DNA of 28,186 nucleotides from positions 1 through 28,186 of the forward strand of contig JBCCGI010000095.1 of assembly GCA_039029355.1 (NCBI GenBank), read 5' to 3'. A program made the position numbers and the translations under genes. This DNA is from JBCCGI01 sp039029355. Its GTDB lineage: Bacteria > Planctomycetota > UBA1135 > GCA-002686595. The notes under the pieces are model-generated. The model saw only the letters and a program-made list of their open reading frames with translations, was not told the origin of the DNA and did no database searches. This document shows positions 16,713 to 23,566 of the stretch, in pieces. Numbering within the stretch: position 1 is the stretch's first letter; each line of letters opens with the position of its first letter.

Positions 16713-17293
16713 TGGGAGCTGAGCGACGGGCTGCTCCTTCAGTCGTCGGTGATGCGACAGGTCCCGGCGACCGCCGCATCATGCGGAGCGCCAGGGGTTG
16801 CTCGAGCGGAGCGCAACGGGTGAAACAGTCTCTTACGAGATACGAGCTGCTCGTACGCTACCTGCGGGAGCTTCACCTGACCCCGCGCGACGGTGCCCTT
16901 GGGCTCCTGTGCTCGGTGCGATGCTCATTCCGGGAGGACGGCACCTCGGCCACTCTCACGCACTGTTGGGTTGATGCTCTGGAGTCACCGGTCGTCACCG
17001 ACACCGTGTCGTGGGAGCAAGGCCAGCTCAAAAGCATGACGCAGGAACGCTTCGTCCCTGGCACCGGGGAGTCCTACTCGTTCGACCACCTGAACGTCTC
17101 GCCAAGTACCCAGCCCTCGGGTGCCTTGAGCTTGGAGTTCCGCCCCGAGGCAGGCGCGCGGATCGTCGACCGACGGTTCGGCGCTGCCGTCGTCTACTCC
17201 GCCTCCGACGACGGAAGCTACCTCAGCGACGAGGCCGTCGAGGCGATCGCAAACGGACGAGTGGGGCCCAGTAGGGAAGAAAAGCGACGATGA
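16713..17293 (+). pseudogene. Decayed paralogue of the gene at 26491-27690
   Basis: From 16713 the DNA is closely similar to 27069-27690 ('GGGAGCTGAGCGACGGGCTG' identical). It starts mid-gene, has a frameshift within the first 100 bases, and lacks about 12 codons present in the other copy before 'YELLVRYLRELHLTPRDGAL'. After that the protein is nearly identical to the paralogue ('QLKSMTQERFVPGT', 'RIVDRRFGAAVVYSA', 'DGSYLSDEAVEAIANGR'). No known domain. It therefore represents a 3' gene fragment, immediately followed by a decayed integrase end on the other strand. Confidence 0.85.
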
Positions 17294-17337
17294 CTGACTG
17301 CGGCCCCCCAAAGCCCTGTGCCCGAAGAGTCCCATCT

Positions 17338-17583
17338 CTAGGCCGCACGCCTGTAGTGACGCAGAACGCCACCTAGGCGCTCGTGCGCGTGGACCTCGCC
17401 GCTGGCGGTTGGCCGCGAGTCGGCCGTCTCGATCCTCTCGTTGCCGAGCCCCTGTGGTGTGGACGCTCCTGGTGATAGTGCTCCACGAACTCGGAGATCG
17501 CCGGCGGAGCGAAGCCTCACCGACAAGACCATGCGACCGAGGCACTCTTCCGTGATCGAGCGCACGAGGCGCTCGGCGAAGGC
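17338..17583 (-). pseudogene. C-terminal part of a DDE integrase with several frameshifts
   Basis: Minus-strand pieces in different frames spell the end of an rve-type integrase: 'AFAERLVRSITEECLGRMV', 'GEASLRR', 'ISEFVEHYHQERPHH', and finally 'GLGNERIETADSRPTASGEV' and 'ERLGGVLRHYRRAA' then TAG. The first segment contains the family's catalytic Glu ('AERLVRS'). At least two indels break the frame. It belongs to the same subfamily as the ends at 822, 14274 and 14955. Confidence 0.85.
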
Positions 17584-17588
17584 CGCTC

Positions 17589-18037
17589 GGAGGCGGCGGT
17601 GACTCGCGGTCGGCGGTCACGGACGCCCGCGGGGAGTTCGCTCTTCCCGACCTGACCGACGCGGCCTACGGCCTGCTGGCGCTGCTCCCACCCGACGGGA
17701 TCGCCGCAGCCGCATCGCAGCCGCTCGCCCGCGCGTCCCTGCCCGACTTCGCGCCCGGCTCCCCGCCGGTCACGCTCACCTTCCGGGCCGCACGCCGCCT
17801 ACGCGGTCGTCTCGAGGGTCGGTGCCGGATCCCTCCGCCGTGCTGATCTCCGCCGTCGACGCCACCGCACCGTGGCGCGAGTGGGACAACTGCAGGCCGG
17901 ACGCAACCGGGGCCTTCGAACGGTGCGTGCCGCTGGCCGCGGATGTCGAGGTCGTGGTTCGCCCGGCGTCGCTGGGCATCGACCCGGTACGGGTGGACCC
18001 CGCGATGGCGGAGGTCGAGTTGCGCTATGTGCGCTGA
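17589..18037 (+). pseudogene. Carboxypeptidase-regulatory-like protein, C-terminal part, frameshifted
   Basis: Two consecutive frames make one protein: 17589-17820 reads 'DSRSAVTDARGEFALPDLTD', 'YGLLALLPPDGIAAA', 'SPPVTLTFRAARRLRGRLEG'; after a one-base shift near 17820 it continues 'PSAVLISAVDATAPWREWDN' to 'VRVDPAMAEVELRYVR' and TGA. 'TDARGEFxLPDL' is the hallmark of carboxypeptidase-regulatory-like (Greek-key beta) repeats in exported proteins. The 5' part is cut by the integrase remnant. A short hairpin (GGAGCC/GGCTCC, 18042-18055) follows the stop. Confidence 0.65.
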
Positions 18038-18124
18038 GCGAGGAGCCGTGGCTCCCGAAAGCCCGGAGGGTACGAGGACTCGGCCTAAATCCAAGTTGTT
18101 GCTGTGGCAGGCCTTGCGACGACG

Positions 18125-18145
18125 CGGCCATGGCTGCCATGGCCG
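18125..18145. promoter_or_regulatory. Perfect 9-bp inverted repeat upstream of the two-component genes
   Basis: CGGCCATGG-ctg-CCATGGCCG: perfect dyad with a 3-base centre, about 200 bp before the response-regulator ATG. Could be an operator or a terminator for the preceding pseudogene; the short spacer favours protein binding. Confidence 0.35.
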
Positions 18146-18273
18146 GCTCGTTTCCTCTCTAGGTTGTTCATTCTGACGTGGGGCAGGTGTGTCCTCGTGG
18201 ATGACCTCGGCCGCGTAGTGGCCACGATCCTGGCAGCAACGCCAGATCTCGCCTCGACTTGGCGTTCGATCGA

Positions 18274-18294
18274 GTTCGCGGACCTTTCGCGAAC
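18274..18294. promoter_or_regulatory. 7-bp inverted repeat near the response-regulator promoter
   Basis: GTTCGCG-gaccttt-CGCGAAC, a perfect dyad 52 bp before the ATG at 18346. Position suits an operator or a leader hairpin; no independent evidence. Confidence 0.35.
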
Positions 18295-18303
18295 GGCCGG
18301 AAC

Positions 18304-18320
18304 GTCAGCCGGTTGTCAGC
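18304..18320 (+). promoter_or_regulatory. Candidate response-regulator binding site (direct repeats at 11-bp spacing)
   Basis: GTCAGC occurs twice (18304-18309 and 18315-18320), start to start 11 bp, one helical turn. OmpR/PhoB-family regulators bind head-to-tail on exactly such direct repeats (the PhoB box has 11-bp periodicity and CTGTCAT half-sites). The site lies 26 bp before the ATG of a gene of that family, which suggests autoregulation. Confidence 0.45.
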
Positions 18321-18345
18321 TCAATCGTGCATGCTGGGACCCGGC

Positions 18346-19020
18346 ATGCGGATTTTGGTCGTCGAGGACGAGGCCGAGCTGCGCGGTGCGATCGCGCGTC
18401 GGCTGCGCGCCCAGGGCAACGGCGTCGACGAGGCGCCGGACGTCCGCACCGCGCGCTTTCTGGTGTCGAACCAGGACTTCGCGGTGGTGATCCTCGACCG
18501 GATGCTCCCCGACGGCGACGCCGTCGAGGAGGTCCGCCGCTGGCGGCACGACGGGCTGCGCACGCCGGTCCTGATCCTGACGGCGCGCGACCGCGTCGAG
18601 GAGCGCGTCGAGGGCCTGGAGGCCGGCGCCGACGACTACCTGGTCAAGCCCTTCGCGATGGACGAGCTTCTGGCCCGCGTCGCCGCCGTCGGCCGGCGCG
18701 AGGCGGCGCCGACGCCGAGCGTCCTGCGCTTCGGCAACGTCGAGGTCGACACCGGTCGCCGCGAGCTGCGACGCGCCGGCGTGCTGATCCCGCTGCGCCC
18801 GAAGGAGTACGCGCTGCTGACCCTGCTCGCCGCGCGCGCGGGGCGCGTGGTCACCCGCGGCGAGATCATCGACGCCTGCTGGGATGAGGCCCACGAGCTA
18901 ACCTCGAACGTCGACGAGGTGCTGGTGGCCTCGCTGCGCCGCAAGCTCGGAAAGCCGTCGCCGATCCGCACCGTGCGCGGCGCCGGCTACCTGCTCGAGG
19001 AGGCGCCGGCTGAGCGCTGA
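18346..19020 (+). CDS. OmpR/PhoB-family two-component response regulator
   Basis: 224 residues. Receiver domain 1-115: acidic pocket E7-D8, phosphoacceptor D51 ('VVILDRMLPDG'), T79 ('LILTARD') and K101 ('DYLVKPF'), all conserved. Winged-helix output domain about 125-220 with 'PLRPKEYALLTLLAARAGRV', 'ITR/TRGEI..' recognition region 'ELTSNVDEVLVASLRRKLG' and the closing hairpin 'IRTVRGAGYLLEE'. Start: ATG at 18346 puts the first beta strand at 'RILVVEDE' as usual; an in-frame ATG five codons earlier is possible. It activates or represses genes after phosphorylation by the partner kinase encoded immediately downstream, whose start overlaps its stop. Confidence 0.95.
   Translation: MRILVVEDEAELRGAIARRLRAQGNGVDEAPDVRTARFLVSNQDFAVVILDRMLPDGDAVEEVRRWRHDGLRTPVLILTARDRVEERVEGLEAGADDYLVKPFAMDELLARVAAVGRREAAPTPSVLRFGNVEVDTGRRELRRAGVLIPLRPKEYALLTLLAARAGRVVTRGEIIDACWDEAHELTSNVDEVLVASLRRKLGKPSPIRTVRGAGYLLEEAPAER
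18998..19003 (+). promoter_or_regulatory. Shine-Dalgarno sequence deciding a CTG start
   Basis: AGGAGG, a perfect consensus, sits inside the end of the response-regulator gene and 6 bases before CTG 19010. No ATG, GTG or TTG occurs in the kinase frame near it, so it supports initiation at the CTG. Confidence 0.6.
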
Positions 19021-20257
19021 GGGCTCGGCGGCGGCGGGCACGCGCCGGCTGCGGCGCTCGCTGGGCGCGGCCTGGGCGGGAGCCTGGATCCTGGGCGTCG
19101 GCGCGCTGGCGCTGGTCGCCGTTCGGCTCAGCGAGAAGCTCCGCTGGGGCGACCTCGACGGCGAGCTGGCGCTGTTCGCGACGGTGACTTACGGCTTGGC
19201 CTTCGTCGACGAGGACGGCGCCTTTCGCGACGAGGCCTTCCGCGCTGAGGGCGACTTCACCGACGGGCGCGCGGACATCTTCGTGATCGTCCCCGGCGAC
19301 CCGCCGCGCGTGCTGCTCGGACCGGAGCGCCCGCTCTTCCACGACCCGTCGATCGACCGGATCGCGCGCCGCGTCGTCGCGACCGAGTCCGAGTTGATCC
19401 TCGACGGGGCCGACGCGGACGGCGCCGCGTACCGGCTCTTCGCCATGCCGACCTACCGCGAGGGCACCGATGAGCCCAGCGCGGCGATCCTCGTGCTGGG
19501 CGATCCCAGGCCCGCGCAACGCAGCCACGCGGCCTTCGTCACCGGGTTGACGCTGACGGCGCTCGGGATCGGCGCCGTGGGGATCCTGGTCGGTCTGGCG
19601 CTCGCCCAACGCAGCCTGCGGCCGTTGGCGCGCGCGCTCGCGACGCACGAGCGCTTCCTGGTCGCCGCCGCGCACGAGCTGCGGACGCCGGTCGCCTCGC
19701 TGCGAGCGGTGCTCGAGTCCTCAGCCGCGGGCGACGAGCCGGCCGACGACGCCCTGAAGCGCATGGGACCGCTGGTGCGCCGCACCGGAGACGTCGTCGA
19801 GGAGCTTCTGATCTTCGCCCGCCTCGACGCCGGCGCGGCCACGCTACAGCGAGAGGCGGTCCGCCTCGATCTCCTGGTCGAGACCTGCCTTTCCCCCGAG
19901 GCCGAGCTCGTGGCCGAGGAGAGCGTCGTATCGCTCGACGCGCGCCTGGCCCGCGTCGCCGTGCGCAACCTGGTCGAGAACGCGTTGCGGCACGCCGGCT
20001 CGGATGCGCGCCCACGCGTCGCCGTTCGCGGCGCCACCGTCACCGTCGAGGACGACGGCCCCGGGATCCCCGAGGCGGTGCTACACGTCGCCGCGGGCCC
20101 CTTTACCGTCGCTCCCTCGCAACGCGGAGCCGGGATCGGCCTGGCCACCGCCAAGATGATCGCCGAGCTCCACGGCGGCGGGCTGACCGCAGAGAACCGG
20201 CCCGAGGGCGGAGCGCGTGTGACGCTCCGCCTCGCACGGCAGGTGCCCGCAGGCTAG
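19010..20257 (+). CDS. Two-component sensor histidine kinase, probable CTG start
   Basis: 415 residues if started at CTG 19010, which overlaps the response-regulator stop by 11 bases and follows a perfect AGGAGG. The first conventional start (GTG 19184) would remove the first membrane helix. Layout: TM1 about 19-39, a ~135-residue periplasmic sensor region, TM2 about 176-199, then a short linker, dimerisation helix with the phospho-acceptor H222 ('AAAHELRTPVAS'), and an HATPase domain with N-box 'NLVENALRHA', G1 'VEDDGPGIP' and G2 'GAGIGLATAKM'. All key residues are present. It should phosphorylate the partner regulator. The stimulus is unknown. The CTG start is an inference; a sequence error turning A/GTG into CTG is the alternative. 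Confidence 0.9.
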   Translation: MSAEGSAAAGTRRLRRSLGAAWAGAWILGVGALALVAVRLSEKLRWGDLDGELALFATVTYGLAFVDEDGAFRDEAFRAEGDFTDGRADIFVIVPGDPPRVLLGPERPLFHDPSIDRIARRVVATESELILDGADADGAAYRLFAMPTYREGTDEPSAAILVLGDPRPAQRSHAAFVTGLTLTALGIGAVGILVGLALAQRSLRPLARALATHERFLVAAAHELRTPVASLRAVLESSAAGDEPADDALKRMGPLVRRTGDVVEELLIFARLDAGAATLQREAVRLDLLVETCLSPEAELVAEESVVSLDARLARVAVRNLVENALRHAGSDARPRVAVRGATVTVEDDGPGIPEAVLHVAAGPFTVAPSQRGAGIGLATAKMIAELHGGGLTAENRPEGGARVTLRLARQVPAG

Positions 20258-20346
20258 ACGCTATGGAGGCCCGGTCTCCCTAGCACTCGTGGGCTGCCAG
20301 GCTCTCGCCAGGCCTGGAGGCGCACGCGGAGCCGGCCGATCCCGCC

Positions 20347-20814
20347 GTGCGCTACGCACCGCTCGCGGCGGAAGCGGAGGCGGCGGTCGAGGCGGGCGGC
20401 TACCGGCGCGCCGAGGAGCAGCTCCGGAAACCGCATCGCGAGTCGCGGGAGGAGCTCGGTCCGGGACACGCGACGACGCTCCGGCTCTGTTCGGAGGTCG
20501 CCTGGGCCTGCTTTGCCGCGAATCGTCACCGCGAGGTGCTGCCGTTCCTCGAGGAGGCGGTGGCGCTGGCCGCGGACGAGATGCCCGAGGACGAGGAGCT
20601 CCGCCTCCGGCTGCAGCATCAGCTCGGCGTGGCGCTGACCTACTGCGCGGACTTCGCCCGGGCGGGCGAGCTGCTCGCGGCGGTGTCGAAGGAGTACGAG
20701 CGCGACCTGGGGCCGACCATCGCCGAACGCTCGCCGTCCGGCACTCGCATGCGGCGTGGCTGCACGCCACCCACAGGGAGTCGTCCTCGACTGCCGCTGT
20801 CCGAGACGGAGTAG
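20347..20814 (+). pseudogene. TPR-domain fragment
   Basis: Residues 1-120 form TPR-like helical pairs ('GGYRRAEEQLRKPHRESREE', 'HREVLPFLEEAVALAADEMP', 'LRLRLQHQLGVALTYCADFA'), similar in style to the tail of the kinase at 8284 and other planctomycete kinases. After 'YERDLGP' (about 20718) the sequence degenerates into Arg/Pro/Ser-rich non-coding character before the TAG. There is no ribosome binding site at the GTG and protein-like sequence continues a little upstream of it, so both ends appear lost. Probably a remnant of a kinase-TPR gene. Confidence 0.6.
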
Positions 20815-20931
20815 CGAAGCCGCTGCGTGCTCCGCGAGCAACCGACCACAAAAGAGCGCCGCCGGTGAGGGGGCACGGCGCGGAAGCGCGGAGGTCGCGG
20901 TAGACGCAACCCGATCCTCGCGCGCCCCCGC

Positions 20932-21206
20932 GTGCCGAAGGGCATCGGGCACGGTGGAATCCTCGAGCAGGCTGAGGAGGCCTTCCAGCACCAGGTGCCC
21001 GAGGTCGTGAAGGAGATCGGGAAGAAGGTCTTCGAGGATGGCGTCAAGCGCGCGCGTATACGCGTGCGGCAAGTGACGGAATCGTCGCCTTCTTCACCGA
21101 TCCGATTCAATGGCTTGAGGATGCCCTGGAGGCCCTCGGAGAGCTCGCGGCTTGGGTCGTGGAGCCCTTCCTCGGGCTCGGCCTGGCGCTGGCCGGCGCT
21201 TCCTAG
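20932..21206 (+). pseudogene. Short helical protein, apparently frameshifted, unrecognised
   Basis: Two adjoining frames give protein-like sequence. The first, from about GTG 20932, reads 'GGILEQAEEAFQHQVPEVVK' and 'EIGKKVFEDGVKRARI'. Near 21073 coding character moves to another frame: 'DGIVAFFTDPIQWLEDALEA', 'LGELAAWVVEPFLGLGLALA', ending 'GAS' and TAG at 21206. The tail is strongly amphipathic/hydrophobic helix. No known family. A single indel explains the picture; two separate tiny genes are less likely because the second frame has no start codon. Confidence 0.4.
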
Positions 21207-21218
21207 CCCGTCGCTCGG

Positions 21219-22712
21219 TCAGGGCGCGACGGTCAGCGTCAGCCCGTTCGAAGTCACGAGCCCAGCCGGCGTGGCTCCCGGCGCAACGGCCCCGATCTGC
21301 ACGCGGAACGACGCCCCGACCAGCCCCGCGTCGTCCGCCAGCGGAACCAGCGCATACCCGTCGACCCCGGCGAACGGCGCCGCCGCCGTCACCGCGGCCG
21401 TGGTGTACAGCGAGCATCCGGTCAACCCGAAGGCGTCGAGCGGCACGTCCACGGCGGTCCCGCCCAACAGCAGAGCCGCGCTCGTCCCCGCCGGCAGGCC
21501 GTGGATCCCGAGCACCAGCGTCTTGCCGACGGTCGGCGGCACATAAGTCTCGACCTCGAGCGGCGGGCTCGGGCATCCCTGACCGACCACCGTCCCAACA
21601 CCGCCCGGCACGACCGGCTGCTGCTGCGTAACGCAGTGCACCATGCCGCCGTACCGGTACAGATTCCGGCAGTCGATGCCGACCACCGTGCGGTCCGGGT
21701 ACTGCTGCTGCAGCAGCGCCAGCGCGACCGAGTCGTTGGGATCGGCATAGGTCGGCATCAGCACGACCGAGTTTCCTGCGTAGTAGTTCACGTACGAGCC
21801 TTTGGAGCCGAGATTGAGCCCATACGTCGTCACCACGTTGCCCGCCGTCAGCGGAAGCGGCAGGTAGGAAAACGGCTCCCCAACCGCGTTGGTCGCGCCG
21901 TACAACGTCCCCACGTCGCCTGGCGTCAGCCCGTAGTAGACCAGGTCGGGCGGATCCATCGTCACGATCGTCTGGCCGCTGAAGCGCGCCACGCCGTCGA
22001 TGTGCGTGTCGGTGATGTCCCACCAGCCGCCGAACGTGCCGTCGAGCCACACGAAGTTCACCACGCCCAGATGGCGCGTCATGGCCTCCTCGACGTCGGC
22101 CTGCGAGAGCCCGGGGTTGCGCTTGGGGTCGAGGATCGAGCTGCGCGTCGCCAGCAGCGTGCCGCTGCCATCCACCTCGATCGCGCCGCCCTCGAGCACG
22201 ACCTCGCTGGCGTCGATGGCCGGCACCCCGAGCGCCCCCGCGACGAACGTCGGCACCGTGTCGTCCAGCGCGAACGGCGCGTCGAGGCCCCAACCGTTGA
22301 AGCCCCAGTCGACGATCCGCAGGTCGCCGCCCGGCCCGTAGACGAAGATCGGCCCGTTGTCGCGCACCCAGGTGTCATCGGTCGCGCGGATCAGAAAATC
22401 GACGCGGTCGAGCGACACCCCGGCGCCGGTCAGCAGCGACTGGATGCGCGTGACCTCGGCGCCGTCGTAGGCGATGATGTGCACGTTCTCGCTCTGCACC
22501 AGTGCCGCGGTCATCGCGGTCCAGGTCGGGTCGAGCTGCTGTTGGTAGGGGAGCCCGTAGGTGTAGCGGTGCGGCCACTGGAGCCACGTCCCCTCGTGGG
22601 GCACGTCCTCGTCCGGGTAGAACGAGCGCAGCTCTTGGGCGGGGGCGGGGAGGGCCAGAAGAGCCGCCAGAGCGGCGCTCGAGGCGATGTGTCGGGTCCT
22701 GCGTTGCATCAT
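21219..22712 (-). CDS. Exported agmatine deiminase / bacterial peptidyl-arginine deiminase family protein with C-terminal shared surface domain
   Basis: 497 residues. ATG at 22712 with GGAG five bases upstream; signal peptide 1-26 ends 'LPAPAQ'. Residues about 28-368 are the PAD_porph/agmatine deiminase fold with the catalytic set intact: D118 ('WVRDNGP'), E174 ('LEGGAIEV'), H237 and D239 ('DTHIDG') and nucleophile C360 ('GGMVHCVTQQQP'). Family chemistry is hydrolysis of a guanidino group to a ureido group plus ammonia (agmatine to N-carbamoylputrescine, or peptidyl-arginine to citrulline). The C-terminal ~120 residues are the shared domain ('LPAGTSAALLLGGTAVDVPL', 'GLVTSNGLTLTV'). Cytoplasmic agmatine deiminases have neither a signal peptide nor such a tail, so an extracellular role, on free guanidines or protein arginine, is likely. 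No polyamine genes are adjacent. Confidence 0.92.
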   Translation of the reverse strand: MMQRRTRHIASSAALAALLALPAPAQELRSFYPDEDVPHEGTWLQWPHRYTYGLPYQQQLDPTWTAMTAALVQSENVHIIAYDGAEVTRIQSLLTGAGVSLDRVDFLIRATDDTWVRDNGPIFVYGPGGDLRIVDWGFNGWGLDAPFALDDTVPTFVAGALGVPAIDASEVVLEGGAIEVDGSGTLLATRSSILDPKRNPGLSQADVEEAMTRHLGVVNFVWLDGTFGGWWDITDTHIDGVARFSGQTIVTMDPPDLVYYGLTPGDVGTLYGATNAVGEPFSYLPLPLTAGNVVTTYGLNLGSKGSYVNYYAGNSVVLMPTYADPNDSVALALLQQQYPDRTVVGIDCRNLYRYGGMVHCVTQQQPVVPGGVGTVVGQGCPSPPLEVETYVPPTVGKTLVLGIHGLPAGTSAALLLGGTAVDVPLDAFGLTGCSLYTTAAVTAAAPFAGVDGYALVPLADDAGLVGASFRVQIGAVAPGATPAGLVTSNGLTLTVAP

Positions 22713-23415
22713 GGGTCTCCGTGGTGCCGGTGATCGAGACCGAGCCTAGGGGCCGCACCTGAAGCGGACCTGACACCGGCGAATCGAGCCATAGAAAACG
22801 TGTCGGGGCGGCGGCGCGCTCCGTCCGTTCGGGTCCCCGACCCCGTTCCCTCGACGGGCGGCTGGTGGCGACGGCCACCGTGCTACCAGCGCCGACACTC
22901 CGCACCTTGGGTGACGAGTTCTCGTCAGCACTTGGGCTCGGGCTGCCGCTCGCTTCGGCAGTCGTGCGCCGTCAACCGCTCTCTCCCCGCGCCGAGAGAC
23001 ATCGAGACCCCAGTCGCGCCGTGTCGGTTCGAGTCCGCGTCTGGGTGCCCAGTGCTGCTCCGCAAACTCGGCGTCCGGCGGTTGACGCGACCAGCTCGAA
23101 CGTCGGGCCACGTGCGGCGGGGTAGGGGACCCGGCTGCGCTCTTCTTCGCGGCGAGCGAGAGCTCGAGCAACGTCGACCAGAGCAACGCCTTCCGACGCT
23201 GGCTCCCCGAGTAGGACGCTGTTTCGAACTTTGCTCGGAGAGCCCCAGAGAAATACATCGGCCCTCCCGGCACCGCCCGGGCGGGTCTCGAGTTCGCAGT
23301 AGAGTCCAGCCCGGGGTCGAGTAGGACTCGAACTCGGAAGCATCCCCGCCGCGTCCGGCCCCGTGTAGTCGATGGTCCACAGGCGCGATCACTCGGCCCG
23401 TGCTGGAAGAGCTGG
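22713..23415. other. Long intergenic region without a convincing gene
   Basis: About 700 bp. Several open frames are present but none has protein-like composition or a start signal. It contains a ~49-bp segment (22878-22926) related to 27781-27829, and two tRNA T-loop-like strings (GGTTCGAGTCC near 23027 and its near complement near 23327) that do not fold into tRNAs. Probably old mobile-element debris plus the promoters of the flanking divergent genes. Confidence 0.5.
22878..22926 (+). repeat. Degenerate repeat, copy 1
   Basis: Aligns without gaps to 27781-27829 at roughly 73% identity, sharing GCGCCGACA/ACGCCGACA and TTCTCG. The second copy lies next to a candidate element end, so this may be part of another decayed element. 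Confidence 0.35.
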
Positions 23416-23559
23416 ATGGGATTCAGTCAGACTGTTCGCTTGATCTGGACCTTGACCCTGGCGTGCGCCGACTGCAACGAGGAGGCCGAAGCCTACTCCG
23501 ATGGAGCGGTGAGCGAAGGCCTTGGCTTCGGCGTGCCCGCCACGATTCCCGTCAGGTAG
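23416..23559 (+). CDS. Tiny exported protein (47 residues), probable lipoprotein
   Basis: ATG 23416 preceded by GGAAGAG; stop TAG 23559. The N-terminus has the shape of an export signal: a single Arg, then 'LIWTLTLAC' followed by 'ADCNEEAEAYSDGAVSEG'. Cys17 could be lipidated, but position -3 is Thr rather than the usual Leu, so cleavage after 'ACA' by signal peptidase I is an alternative. The mature part would be about 30 residues, acidic then hydrophobic. Only 7 bases separate it from the next gene, so the two are almost certainly one operon. No homologous family recognised. Confidence 0.5.
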   Translation: MGFSQTVRLIWTLTLACADCNEEAEAYSDGAVSEGLGFGVPATIPVR

Positions 23560-23566
23560 GTGACGC

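Noticed and set aside
23020..23045. tRNA-like T-arm (GGTTCGAGTCC) on the plus strand
   Set aside because: The flanking bases do not form a 5-bp T-stem and no matching acceptor, anticodon or D arm lies upstream.
23318..23345. tRNA-like T-arm complement (GGACTCGAAC) on the minus strand
   Set aside because: T-stem bases (CCGAG/CCTAC) do not pair and no cloverleaf could be built.
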